From Candidatus Poseidoniaceae archaeon (GTDB taxonomy: Archaea > Thermoplasmatota > Poseidoniia > Poseidoniales > Poseidoniaceae): 64,000 bases of DNA. The notes under the pieces are model-generated. The model was not told the origin of the DNA, ran no database searches, and worked only from the letters and a program-made list of their open reading frames with translations. Location: the NCBI GenBank assembly GCA_949372875.1, contig CASIAW010000008.1, positions 51,839 through 115,838 of the forward strand, given 5' to 3'. The position numbers and the translations under genes are program-made. This document shows, in pieces, positions 9,689 to 18,925 of the stretch (position 1 is the stretch's first letter; every line of letters begins with the position of its first letter).

Positions 9689-10222
9689 ATGGCACGTCAC
9701 GTTACTATCGCGGTTACAGGCACTCCTGGCACTGGAAAAACAGCTCTTTGTAAGGCCTTGAGTGGTTCTTATCACGTACTTACTTTGCAAGATTTAGCGG
9801 AGCAACATGAGTGCATAGGGGACATCGATAGTGCGGATGACTCAGCGCCTGTGGACATTCACCTCTTGTCTGAAAAATGGCAATATGAAGGAAAAGAAAC
9901 TTGTTTCATCGATGGCCACCTTTCCCACTTTCTGGATGTCGATGCAATCGTCGTACTGCGTTGCAATCCTTCCGAATTGGAAAAACGTTTAGCGAGCCGT
10001 GATTATTCTCCTGCAAAAGTTTCTGCTAATGTGGAGTGGGAGCTCATCGCTGGCACTTGGTCCGAACTTCTTGAATTTGAAATATCTGTGCCAGTTTTAG
10101 AACTGGACAGTACTTCGATGCCTGTCAAAGAACTTCAAACCCAAGTAGAATCTTGGGTTGAAAACAAATCCCCATCATTATCGCTCGAGGAATTGAGTTC
10201 GCAAGCGATTGACTGGATGTAA
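9689..10222 (+). CDS. AK6/Fap7-type adenylate kinase-like NTPase
   Basis: 177 aa. N-terminal P-loop GTPGTGKTA (~10-18), a lid/NMP region with FIDGHLSHFL (~75-84), and the family-specific DYSPAKVSANVEWE (~110-123), equivalent to the RGY..KV.EN.EAE motif of AK6. In eukaryotes and archaea these enzymes (Fap7/AK6) bind the ribosomal protein S11 and act in small-subunit maturation as an ATPase, besides having adenylate kinase activity. The ATG at 9689 follows a GGAAGGG purine run. The C-terminal tail after ~155 is extra and acidic. Function is inferred from family membership. Confidence 0.85.
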   Translation: MARHVTIAVTGTPGTGKTALCKALSGSYHVLTLQDLAEQHECIGDIDSADDSAPVDIHLLSEKWQYEGKETCFIDGHLSHFLDVDAIVVLRCNPSELEKRLASRDYSPAKVSANVEWELIAGTWSELLEFEISVPVLELDSTSMPVKELQTQVESWVENKSPSLSLEELSSQAIDWM

Positions 10223-10291
10223 GTCTACATTTTTCTTCTCTTTGCACCGCAACAACAAACACCCCTCGGCTACGGCGAGAGAGTGAGAATC

Positions 10292-10999
10292 ATGGCATTA
10301 GAGAAACTACGCGATACGTGGGAAGGGGTATTGAATCCAATATTGGCCTCGCTTTCGGGTGTAAAACCTTCAACTGTGACATGGGTAGCACTCCCAATCG
10401 GTATACTCGGCGGATTAGCTGTATTGACTGCAGAAGATTCGACGCATGGAGCAAACATGTTGTTTGGTGGCGGTCTTCTTATTGTCATGGCCATGATTTT
10501 AGACGGTTTAGATGGCCCACTGGCTCGCAAGTATGGGAACGTTACTCGCTGGGGCGATTATCTGGATCACACCTTCGACCGATTACTGGATGCAGTCTGG
10601 ATTCTCTGTATTGCAGGTTCGGTTTTCGTCGGTGATTTTGTTCTCGGATTAACCGCTGCATGGCTCACTCTTTTGGGATCGTACATGGGCACACAAGCTC
10701 AAGCAGTTGCTGGTTCCCGAAATTATCGTGGCTTCTCAAGAGCAGACCGAACGATTCTCTCTATTGTTGCGATATTCTTGACGGGAATTTTCATTTATTC
10801 GGGGGTCGAAGATTTTGGCATGTTTCCAGGAGTTCTGGACCACATTCCAATCAACCCTTTGAGTATCATAGTTTTAATCTCTGCATTCGGCGGCTTGTGG
10901 ACTTTCCTTGTCCGTTTTATGCAAGCGAAATCGGAAATCACACGGATTGACAAAGAGGACCCACTTCCGCAACCAAATCAGGCTTCCGAAGATGAATAA
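10292..10999 (+). CDS. CDP-alcohol phosphatidyltransferase family enzyme (archaeal phospholipid head-group synthase)
   Basis: 235 aa, about six membrane helices. The catalytic signature DGxxAR-x8-GxxxDxxxD is complete: LDGLDGPLARKYGNVTRWGD followed by YLDHTFD, giving all four metal-binding Asp residues (~70-100). Such enzymes join CDP-activated archaeol to a polar head group such as inositol phosphate, serine or glycerol phosphate. The sequence resembles archaetidylinositol phosphate synthase, but the acceptor cannot be fixed by eye. ATG at 10292 is preferred over an upstream GTG at 10283. It follows the AK6 gene on the same strand by 69 bp. Confidence 0.85.
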   Translation: MALEKLRDTWEGVLNPILASLSGVKPSTVTWVALPIGILGGLAVLTAEDSTHGANMLFGGGLLIVMAMILDGLDGPLARKYGNVTRWGDYLDHTFDRLLDAVWILCIAGSVFVGDFVLGLTAAWLTLLGSYMGTQAQAVAGSRNYRGFSRADRTILSIVAIFLTGIFIYSGVEDFGMFPGVLDHIPINPLSIIVLISAFGGLWTFLVRFMQAKSEITRIDKEDPLPQPNQASEDE

Positions 11000-11095
11000 T
11001 TTTGCTTGTGCGGTCACCCCGTAGGGGTGTGTTGAAACCCTTCTTTCTCCGACGAATATGCGACATGCTCATAACCGTTGCATGTGACAAGTGAG

Positions 11096-14000
11096 ATGAT
11101 GACAGACAAATTGCTCGGTACTGAAGGCAAGAGAAAAGCGATTTTCCTTGTGTTTTGCATGCTTCTTGCTTTGGCTCCACTCAGCCATGCATCCGCCGAA
11201 GATCTCGGTGAACCTGCAAATCTGCAGGCCCAAGACATCAATGCGATTTTTGATCCGACTTCGGAGACAACAACGGTCACGTGGAGAAACATTGACACCG
11301 ACAGCTCAATCCTTTCAGGTCTCTTTGATGCAACCTACAATGTTTATCGTTCAGAAGAAAATATCTCGTCAGCGACCATAGGGGATTTGACTCCATTCCA
11401 GACAGGCATTATTGCCTGTTCAAATGCAGAGGTTGTCAATGATGTATTCAAGTGTCGGGGTATAAATGGAACCGTTGCTCCTCATACAGCATCTTTCCTC
11501 GTGTCGCCTGGCGTTAATTCAAGTTTCTACTACGCCGTTACTACAACGCTTGGCGACGGTACTGAATTGTTTGATTTGGATGAAAATGCTTCTGTGATTG
11601 CATCTCCAGTTGTTGAGCAAACAACAGCAGTTCGAACCCCCTACAACATCGTCGGCTCCTTTGATCCGGACACCAGCAACACCTCGTTACAATGGGTGAA
11701 TTACAACGACTTTTTCCCAATCCTCCCCGAAACTGGTCCGAATGCATATTCCATCTATCTCTACAGGACCTCTTACCCGGTGACTCGTGCGAATGGCGCC
11801 AACATGTTGGCGGTAGAATCTCCAGTTGCCATCCTGCCAGCAGGAACCTCCTCCCTGACTCTTGAAGTACCTGAAAGCACAGACAGAGATGCGTATTACT
11901 CCATCACTTATTTACTTCCGAACTGGGTTACTCCAGGTATGGATTACCAAGATGTTCGTTTCTTGTCCAACAACGCCATGTCGTCTCCTATCGGCGAAGA
12001 TAACATGCCTCCAGCGGGTGTAAGTTCAATGTATGCTCAATTCCTTGCTAATCCTACATCGGGCGGTGGAACAACAACCGTCTCATGGAACGACGTACCC
12101 AATGAAGACGGCGAGTCATACCGCATCTACATGTCCGGTTCAGTTTTCAACACCATTCTTCGTTCAGACGTTCAATTAATCGCTACCGTTTCTGAAGGCG
12201 TTGAGTCGTTTGAATATGAAGTCCCAACAGGACGCCTTGGCTATGCCTATTACTGCGTTGTCACCGTTGATTTGTATGCAGTATCCACCACAGATATCCC
12301 TCTCAACTCCTGTTCAGATGCAGTGCTTGAAGACGCCTTTACTCCGTGGATTGCAGAACCAACAGATGTCTATGCAGAGTTTATTGGTGATAAAACAACA
12401 CGTGTTTCTTGGACAGATCAACTCGGGGTTGAAGGTGAACGTTACCACGTTTGGACCGCTGGTTACCGAGTCAGCGGGGCAGAATGGCAGAGTATCAACG
12501 CTTCGCTTTCTTGGCTCGGTTCCGTAAGTGATGGCGTCGGCTTTTACGACGTCGCTCTTAGTGACGGACTCACTGCGAGCCAACCGTTTTACTTTGTTAC
12601 AACCGAAGCGCTTTATGGCCACATTTCAGGAACATACATGGACAAACGATTGAATCAGAATGTGTATCAAATTGATGATGATAACAAAGAAGACACAGTC
12701 TCCCCGTCCCGGGCATCAATCAAAGAAGTCGAATCCATTGGACCACTCAATAAAGTCAGCATTGAATGGTTTAACGATGAATTGGAAACCGATGAAAGTT
12801 ATCAAGTATGGCGGCACTATGGTGAGCCATTTGGAGAAGATGAAAGTGAAATAAGTTCCATCGAAGAAGAAGGCTGGGAGATTGCCATCGATAATATTAA
12901 TGCAGGAAGTTCAGATGAACAGACCTTTTTCCGCCAAATCGACATTCCAGATGATGTTGAACGCGATGTGTGGTATGCAGTAATTCCTACGGATAAGTGG
13001 GGCAACAGTAATCCAGAAACGTTCTCCGGTGTGTTTTCGAATGCGATTAAAGTTACCGAAGACACTCGAGCTCCTGAAGCTACACTGACGCTCATTAATG
13101 CCGACAATGAAGCATTTACAAGCCCTTCATTAGTTGCTGGAGACTACAAGGTTCAGATTGAGTTTAATGAAGACCTCGACATTAGTCCATCAATCAACAT
13201 CACGACTGTGGCTGGTGGAGATATATCCAGTGGTGTCAAAGAAATGGTGCTTATTCAACAAAATGCAGGTAATCCTGACAGAGGACCGGTATACCAACTC
13301 GACTTCTTTATCACCACTACAACCATTGCAGGACAAATGATTTTTGAAGTGGAAATGGAAGACCTAGCAAACAATCAAGCCACTCAACTTTGGGATAATC
13401 GGGCAGTTGACGCAGTTGCACCTCAAGTGACCATCTTTTCTCCATCTTCAAGTTCCGATAGTGGTTCAAAATATCTTTATGGAAACAATATACAAGTTCT
13501 TGCAGGAGCACAAGACGACGTCCGGATTGACTCACTACACTACAAGTTCACTTACAATTACGGCACAGGTCAATCGGTTTCAACCCCTTGGACACAGGCT
13601 ACATCTGTTACCGACCTCAATGGCGATAACAGTTCACTTGTTCTTGACCTTGAGTTTTCAGCAGGTAACTTCCTTCCAGGTCAACATGCCGTATTTGTCC
13701 GAGCCTTAGATTCCGCTGGCAATGAACGTTCTTCTACAGTTATTTTTGTGGTTGATGAATGCCGTAACCGTCTTGATGGAACCACCTCCTGCAACTATGT
13801 TGAATCCCTTCAACCAGAGCCGGAGCCAGTGGTCATTAAGCCATCAATGACTTCTCCTCCTTACATCCTTGTTTGGATTCTCGCAGGAATATTTGTTCTC
13901 TCCCTCATTGTAATGCTGATGGTTATTCAAACCAGTATGAGCGGTCCAAAGAAGAAGAAAACAGGAGAAGAGGATGAAGATGAAGATTGGATGACCGAAT

Positions 14001-14344
14001 TCATCGGTACTTCTCAAGATCTCGACATGAATGCAGTAACAGACACGAGTAACAAGTCTGAAGAAAAAGCCGTAGAGTCCGCAGAACCTGAAGAACAAGA
14101 AGAGGAGGACGACCCATTTGCAGTCAACGTATTAGAGCGAAAAACACGCCGAAAGAAAGAGGTCCCTGAAATCTCGTCTGATGATGATGATGAAGATGAC
14201 AGTGTCGATTGGGGCGAATATGACGATGACGACGAGGAAGTAGAAGAAAAGCCAGTCGCTAAGAAGCGTGCAGTCGGTCGTCGTGCTGCCCCTCGTAAGG
14301 CTCCAAAACGCCGTGCAGTCGGACGTAAAAAGAGTGAAGATTGA
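11096..14344 (+). CDS. Large surface protein with FN3/Ig-like repeats and charged cytoplasmic tail
   Basis: About 1082 aa. A signal sequence (~12-35, IFLVFCMLLALAPLSHASA) precedes at least four fibronectin-III-like units, recognised by recurring pairs such as TTTVTWRN...YNVYRS, TTTVSWND...YRIYMS, TTRVSWTD...YHVWTA and KVSIEWFN...YQVWRH. Two Ig-like domains follow (beginning near APEATLTLIN and APQVTIFSPS). A single C-terminal membrane helix (YILVWILAGIFVLSLIVMLMVI) is followed by a ~130-residue cytoplasmic tail, first strongly acidic, then ending in a basic Ala/Pro/Arg/Lys stretch with repeated RAVGR. It is likely a cell-envelope or adhesion protein. The frame extends to a TTG at 11078, but ATG at 11096 (or 11099) is more likely. 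Confidence 0.85.
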   Translation: MMTDKLLGTEGKRKAIFLVFCMLLALAPLSHASAEDLGEPANLQAQDINAIFDPTSETTTVTWRNIDTDSSILSGLFDATYNVYRSEENISSATIGDLTPFQTGIIACSNAEVVNDVFKCRGINGTVAPHTASFLVSPGVNSSFYYAVTTTLGDGTELFDLDENASVIASPVVEQTTAVRTPYNIVGSFDPDTSNTSLQWVNYNDFFPILPETGPNAYSIYLYRTSYPVTRANGANMLAVESPVAILPAGTSSLTLEVPESTDRDAYYSITYLLPNWVTPGMDYQDVRFLSNNAMSSPIGEDNMPPAGVSSMYAQFLANPTSGGGTTTVSWNDVPNEDGESYRIYMSGSVFNTILRSDVQLIATVSEGVESFEYEVPTGRLGYAYYCVVTVDLYAVSTTDIPLNSCSDAVLEDAFTPWIAEPTDVYAEFIGDKTTRVSWTDQLGVEGERYHVWTAGYRVSGAEWQSINASLSWLGSVSDGVGFYDVALSDGLTASQPFYFVTTEALYGHISGTYMDKRLNQNVYQIDDDNKEDTVSPSRASIKEVESIGPLNKVSIEWFNDELETDESYQVWRHYGEPFGEDESEISSIEEEGWEIAIDNINAGSSDEQTFFRQIDIPDDVERDVWYAVIPTDKWGNSNPETFSGVFSNAIKVTEDTRAPEATLTLINADNEAFTSPSLVAGDYKVQIEFNEDLDISPSINITTVAGGDISSGVKEMVLIQQNAGNPDRGPVYQLDFFITTTTIAGQMIFEVEMEDLANNQATQLWDNRAVDAVAPQVTIFSPSSSSDSGSKYLYGNNIQVLAGAQDDVRIDSLHYKFTYNYGTGQSVSTPWTQATSVTDLNGDNSSLVLDLEFSAGNFLPGQHAVFVRALDSAGNERSSTVIFVVDECRNRLDGTTSCNYVESLQPEPEPVVIKPSMTSPPYILVWILAGIFVLSLIVMLMVIQTSMSGPKKKKTGEEDEDEDWMTEFIGTSQDLDMNAVTDTSNKSEEKAVESAEPEEQEEEDDPFAVNVLERKTRRKKEVPEISSDDDDEDDSVDWGEYDDDDEEVEEKPVAKKRAVGRRAAPRKAPKRRAVGRKKSED

Positions 14345-14394
14345 GGCTCAATCTAAGCGGTGAAGTCAAGGGCTGACGCCTCTTCGACTCATAT

Positions 14395-15555
14395 ATGTCG
14401 GAAGCCAAGACGGTCGAGTCCCCGAATGAATTGACTGAAGAAGTCGAACATGCCATGGAGCATTTTGCAGCGTCGTTTGATCCCAGAAAGAACAAACTTA
14501 ACATCCTCCTCCTCGCCATGCCTGTTGCCATTTATGCAAACTATCAACACATGGGAGAACTTGCTTTCCTGTTTTCGATGGTTGCCATTATGCCGCTTGC
14601 TTTTCTTATGGGGAAGGCGACCGAAGAGATTGCACTTCGTGTTGGTGAAGCAGTCGGTGGACTTCTCAATGCTACATTTGGAAATGCTGTCGAGATGATT
14701 ATCGCTGGATTGGCGTTGTATACTGCATCTCAGAATCCAGCACTTCGTGAAACGATGATTACCGTTACTCAAGCCTCCCTCATTGGCTCGATTCTTGGTA
14801 ATCTCTTGCTCGTACTCGGATTGGCAATGGTATGGGGGGGAGTTAATCACAAAGTCCAACGGTTCAGTCAAGATGCTGGACAGATGAACGGTTCTCTGCT
14901 CCTTCTTGCTATCGTTGCTTTCATCATACCAAGTGCAGTTCACCATTCAGGCGGCTCCGTCGGAGATGTTGCCAACCTCTCTCATTATACAGCGGTTGTC
15001 TTGCTGGTCATTTACGGGTTAGCGTTACTCTTCCAGCTTAAGACCCACGCAGATGTCTTTGCAACAGAAGCAGTACATGGTGGTCATGAAGACCCGAAAA
15101 TGACGATTAAGGACGCATGGATTCTTCTCTTACTATCAACGATTCTTGTTGGATGGATGGCTCACATATTAGTACACAGCCTTGAGACTGCAGTTGAAAA
15201 ATGGCATGTGCCAGAACTTTTCATCGGTGTCATTCTCCTGCCTTTCTTCGGCAATGCTGCTGAACACTTCACCGCAGTCATCGTAGCAGGAAAGGATAAG
15301 ATGGACCTTTCAATTGCTATTGCAATCGGCAGCAGTGTGCAAATCGCTCTCTTCGTAGCCCCAGTAATGGTCTTGTTCGCTTGGGCCCTTGGAGTTCCTT
15401 TGACTTTGGAATTTGGACTTCTTGAAACCGCAGCGACGTTTATCTCAGTCTTAGTTGCCAACTCAATTATGAGCGATGGCAAATCAAATTGGCTTGAAGG
15501 TACGATGCTGCTTGCAAGTTATCTGATTCTTGCTCTTGCTTTCTACCAACTGTGA
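14395..15555 (+). CDS. Ca2+/H+ antiporter (CAX family)
   Basis: 386 aa, about 11 membrane helices. Both CaCA superfamily alpha repeats are visible: GLLNATFGNAVEMIIAGLAL (alpha-1, ~85-105) and PFFGNAAEHFTAVIVAGK (alpha-2, ~283-300), each with the GNA(V/A)E core whose Glu binds the ion. An acidic stretch separates the halves (HGGHEDPKM, ~220-230). The family exports Ca2+ in exchange for protons across the cytoplasmic membrane. ATG at 14395. It is 9 bp upstream of a small membrane protein gene, so the two are probably co-transcribed. Confidence 0.9.
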   Translation: MSEAKTVESPNELTEEVEHAMEHFAASFDPRKNKLNILLLAMPVAIYANYQHMGELAFLFSMVAIMPLAFLMGKATEEIALRVGEAVGGLLNATFGNAVEMIIAGLALYTASQNPALRETMITVTQASLIGSILGNLLLVLGLAMVWGGVNHKVQRFSQDAGQMNGSLLLLAIVAFIIPSAVHHSGGSVGDVANLSHYTAVVLLVIYGLALLFQLKTHADVFATEAVHGGHEDPKMTIKDAWILLLLSTILVGWMAHILVHSLETAVEKWHVPELFIGVILLPFFGNAAEHFTAVIVAGKDKMDLSIAIAIGSSVQIALFVAPVMVLFAWALGVPLTLEFGLLETAATFISVLVANSIMSDGKSNWLEGTMLLASYLILALAFYQL

Positions 15556-15564
15556 GGTGATATC

Positions 15565-16113
15565 TTGGCTGGAAGTAAAATGATTGGCTATCTTATGGCT
15601 GGCTTTGCACTGTTCCTCATTGTGATTGGAAGCATCGGTTATACCATTGAAGGAGAAGTTGAAGATATTCCTACTCCAAATATTGATGGTTTTGTCTTTT
15701 TTTCCGATGAGGCACTTCCAGAGAACCCAGTTAGCCTATTTGTCAGTGCAGACACCATCATCACTTGGGATAGAGATGATATCTTCCTCGTCATTGCAAA
15801 TGAATCAAAGAAAACCCAATGCGATGGAATAAGGGCGAATCAAGGGGGTTTTCTCCAGACTGAATCAAACAGTCAAACATGCCAGTATGGAGATACGGGA
15901 TATGAGGCAACAGCGATTGATGGAACTTCTGGCGCGCAGTGGCACGTTATCTCGGGGACGTATTACGCAGGTATTGGAACGCAATCTGGCGCACTTCCCG
16001 CTGGAACAGACCTCAATCTTAGCTATGAAGTGAAACTTTCAGCCTCTTTTCCTACCTACCTGTTTAGCTTCCTCATTGGAATCGGCGGTGTAGGACTTTC
16101 GAGAATGAAGTAA
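15565..16113 (+). CDS. Bitopic membrane protein of unknown function
   Basis: 182 aa. One N-terminal membrane helix (MIGYLMAGFALFLIVIGSIGY), an extracytoplasmic domain of ~125 residues with a Cys pair (KTQCDGIR and SQTCQYGD) that could form a disulfide, and a C-terminal helix (FPTYLFSFLIGIGGVGL). The start is a TTG at 15565, supported by GAGGTGA six bases upstream. The gene directly follows the CAX antiporter (9 bp), hinting at an accessory role, but no family is recognised. It converges on the amidohydrolase gene. Confidence 0.65.
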   Translation: MAGSKMIGYLMAGFALFLIVIGSIGYTIEGEVEDIPTPNIDGFVFFSDEALPENPVSLFVSADTIITWDRDDIFLVIANESKKTQCDGIRANQGGFLQTESNSQTCQYGDTGYEATAIDGTSGAQWHVISGTYYAGIGTQSGALPAGTDLNLSYEVKLSASFPTYLFSFLIGIGGVGLSRMK

Positions 16114-17373
16114 TCATTCGACCCCTTCGTAATAGGTTTCAACTGCTTGGTCCAATTCGTTCCATGCCGCACTCTCATCAACGGTCTGTGTCACTCCATT
16201 CATCCTCACTGCTTTACCGTCAACCCACATGTCCAAGCATTCTGCTCCATTGAAAATCAAGTTGGCTAGATGTCTGTTTCCAGAACGCCCTATTGGTCGC
16301 ATGCGAATGTCTTCAAGATTCCAAACAGCCCAATCAGTGCTGCCTTTACTGGCCATTGAAAATACATCAGCAGCAGGGAGTAAAGTTGCATCCCAATGAT
16401 CGTGGCGTTGAACCAGTGCTGCAAGTCGGGCTTCAGCAAGCATATCTAAACCACTTCCAGATGATGCAGCACCATCAGTTCCAATTCGAACATCCACGCC
16501 AGCCTCATTGTAGGCTGGTAAGGACATGGTACCTCCACAAGCGATTTTCATATTCGAAGAGGGGCAATGAACAGCAGTAACCTCATGTTCTGCTAACATT
16601 CGAATCTCATTTTTCTTAACCCACGAAGCGTGAGCACAAACGGTTCCTGGCTTGAAAAAGTCAATGTTATTGAGGTACTCAACAGGATAAAGGCCGGTTT
16701 TATCGTGGCAATCGGCGATTTCTTTGCGTGTTTCACTTACGTGGATATGAAGGCGTGCTTCACGCTTTTCAGCAAGTTCGGAAGCCCTCCTTAGCGTCTC
16801 TTCACTGCAAAGGTAAACCGAATGGGTTGCGATAGCATACTGAATCCTATCCTCAGCCTTTTGATTTTTCAAAATAGTATCAAGTTCATCCAAGGCCGAG
16901 GCAGCATCTGGGTGAGATGGTAATGCAGCATCGCTAACAGGACCCCCCACCAGTCCACGTAATCCAGCATCTTGCAATACTTTTCCAGTCACGGCAGGAT
17001 AGAAATACATATCCGCAGCAAATGAAGATCCAGTCCGAATCATTTCCGCTGCTGCTGCCTGTGCCCCAATGCGAACATATTCTGGATTCAATTTCGATTC
17101 TGTAGGGAATATGGCCTCATTCAACCATCGATGAAGGGGAAATCCATCGCTGAAATCTCGAGCATTCAATTGCATGGCGAGGTGTGTATGCCAATTTTGC
17201 AGACTTCGAGTGATGAGTCTTCCTGAGCCATCGATGTCTTGTCGAACATCCTCATCACCGTTGGAGGCTGACCAATTTCCGTTGGCGTGAAGGAGTACGT
17301 CGCCAACATGTTTGTGACCACTCTCGTCATACAGGACCGCGTTACGATAGCGTATGCTCTCATCATCGGCCAT
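16114..17373 (-). CDS. Amidohydrolase of the SAH/MTA/deoxyadenosine deaminase (TRZ/ATZ) group
   Basis: 419 aa, metal-dependent hydrolase fold. The first metal motif is NWHTHLAMQLNARDFSD (~60-76), matching the HxH of S-adenosylhomocysteine/methylthioadenosine deaminases; further ligands are His in LHIHVSETRKE, His in VCAHASWV and Asp in RIGTDGAASSG. The group removes the 6-amino group of SAH, MTA or 5'-deoxyadenosine in methionine-cycle salvage. Substrate specificity cannot be read from the sequence. ATG at 17373 is well placed, 78 bp from the divergent tRNA-Thr. Confidence 0.85.
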   Translation of the reverse strand: MADDESIRYRNAVLYDESGHKHVGDVLLHANGNWSASNGDEDVRQDIDGSGRLITRSLQNWHTHLAMQLNARDFSDGFPLHRWLNEAIFPTESKLNPEYVRIGAQAAAAEMIRTGSSFAADMYFYPAVTGKVLQDAGLRGLVGGPVSDAALPSHPDAASALDELDTILKNQKAEDRIQYAIATHSVYLCSEETLRRASELAEKREARLHIHVSETRKEIADCHDKTGLYPVEYLNNIDFFKPGTVCAHASWVKKNEIRMLAEHEVTAVHCPSSNMKIACGGTMSLPAYNEAGVDVRIGTDGAASSGSGLDMLAEARLAALVQRHDHWDATLLPAADVFSMASKGSTDWAVWNLEDIRMRPIGRSGNRHLANLIFNGAECLDMWVDGKAVRMNGVTQTVDESAAWNELDQAVETYYEGVE

Positions 17374-17451
17374 GGGAGGTGGTTAGGCTCAACCCTCATG
17401 AACGCTTTCAACCGTTTGCCTTATGATGATTCGACGCAGCGGTCGGTTTGC

Positions 17452-17524
17452 GCCACTGTGGCTTAGCTGGTATAGCACCTGATTCGTAATCAGGAGGTCG
17501 GGAGTTCGAACCTCCCCAGTGGCT
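17452..17524 (+). tRNA. tRNA-Thr (CGT)
   Basis: Cloverleaf: acceptor GCCACTG/CAGTGGC with discriminator T, D arm GCTTAGCTGGTATAGC, anticodon stem CCTGA/TCAGG with loop TTCGTAA (anticodon CGT, reads ACG), and T arm GGGAG-TTCGAAC-CTCCC. CCA is not encoded and no intron is visible. It abuts the pgk stop codon on the opposite strand. Confidence 0.93.
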
Positions 17525-17525
17525 C

Positions 17526-18785
17526 TTATTGGTCAACGCTACGAGCGATATTGAGAGTGAATGCTTCGGCACTCGCCTCAAGACTTGCTACAGCAGGAAG
17601 GGTTTTTCCAGCAATGTAATCTAAACAAGCACCACCGCCAGTCGAAAGGTGACCCATTTTTTCAGCAAGTCCATACTTGACGATGAGTGTTGCTGTATGG
17701 CCTCCACCAACAACGACGTATCCGCTTGTTTCAGCACAAGCGTTCAACATCTCAATGGTCCCGAAAGCGAAATCTGGGACCTCAAATACTCCTGCAGGGC
17801 CATTTAGATGAATGGTTCCTGACGACTTAATCGCTGCTGAGAGGTTTCGAATAGACTGAATTCCGATGTCAAAGATCGGCGCCTCAATGGGGAGTTTGGA
17901 GAGCGGAAGGTCTACTCTGTTATCTTCAATATTTGCTGCAACATCAACGGGGAGGCGTATTTTGTCTCCAAAATCACTCAATAGAGACTTTGCGGTTTCC
18001 ACGGTTTGATGCCACGCCTTACCTAATTCATTGACCAAGAAGTCATGATTTACTGCACCGATTTCGATACCGGACAGTTCTAAGAGAAGGTTTGCAACAC
18101 CGCCTGTCGGCCATAATTCATCACAAATGTTGTTTCGAAGCATATTATCTGCAACAAGGATTGAATCGTCGACCTTGATGCCGCCTAATACCGCAATACA
18201 CGGGCGAGCGGGGTTGTCAAGAGCAAGGTCGAGTTTACTGATTTCATTTTTCATCAATTCGCCAGCAACACAGGGAATCAAGTGCGTAAAGCCAACACCT
18301 GAAGGGGTGCTGCGGTGGCCACAAGCAAATGCATCGTAGACAAACAAGTCTGCGACACTCGCCAAGTTTTGTACCATCCTTGTTTCTGCATGCGCATTGA
18401 AATCTCCTTTTGTATTGACCTCCTCGTCATACATTCGGACATTGTTGAGCATGAGAATTTCTCCACATTCTAGAGCCTCAATTGCCTTCATAGCCTTCTC
18501 CCCGTAGAGATCTTCAACCCATTTGACTGTTCGTCCAAGGAGCCGCCCTAATTCACGTGAGTGTCCAAGAGTTGTTGTGAAATCTTTTTTCCCAGGCCGT
18601 GATTGATGAGCAATGAGTACTACTTTAGCGTTAGTCAATCGATTCAATGTAGGGATAATAGCCCGAATACGACTCAGGTCAAGGAATGATTTGGTAATGG
18701 GGTGAAGTGGACAATTAATGTCAACACGTACCAACACCGTCTTGTTGTCGACGTTGACATTGTCGAGAGTCAAGACACTCCTCAT
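17526..18785 (-). CDS. pgk: Phosphoglycerate kinase
   Basis: Interconverts 1,3-bisphosphoglycerate and 3-phosphoglycerate in glycolysis and gluconeogenesis. The 419-aa protein starts MRSVLTLDNVNV and shows VLVRVDINCPLHP (substrate binding, ~20-32), the GGIKVDDS motif, HLNGPAGVFE, and the C-terminal GGGHTATL and LSTGGGACLDYIAGKTLP motifs. Sequence style is archaeal. The frame is open to an ATG at 18884, but those 33 extra residues (Arg-rich, unlike any PGK N-terminus) are probably not translated; ATG at 18785 fits the family. Confidence 0.95.
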   Translation of the reverse strand: MRSVLTLDNVNVDNKTVLVRVDINCPLHPITKSFLDLSRIRAIIPTLNRLTNAKVVLIAHQSRPGKKDFTTTLGHSRELGRLLGRTVKWVEDLYGEKAMKAIEALECGEILMLNNVRMYDEEVNTKGDFNAHAETRMVQNLASVADLFVYDAFACGHRSTPSGVGFTHLIPCVAGELMKNEISKLDLALDNPARPCIAVLGGIKVDDSILVADNMLRNNICDELWPTGGVANLLLELSGIEIGAVNHDFLVNELGKAWHQTVETAKSLLSDFGDKIRLPVDVAANIEDNRVDLPLSKLPIEAPIFDIGIQSIRNLSAAIKSSGTIHLNGPAGVFEVPDFAFGTIEMLNACAETSGYVVVGGGHTATLIVKYGLAEKMGHLSTGGGACLDYIAGKTLPAVASLEASAEAFTLNIARSVDQ

Positions 18786-18925
18786 TGAACATTCCAAGCG
18801 CCCTCGGCTTTTGATTGCAGCGGATGAAAACAGACCGCGGATTCTCTGCTCCACACTCCAATCGCGCGTCTCGGCCCTTGCCATGGCGCGAAAGGTGATA
18901 AAGCCCTAAAGTTCGCTGTCAAAGG

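Noticed and set aside
18786..18884. N-terminal 33-residue extension of phosphoglycerate kinase
   Set aside because: Arg-rich, unlike any PGK N-terminus; the conserved sequence begins at the ATG at 18785.
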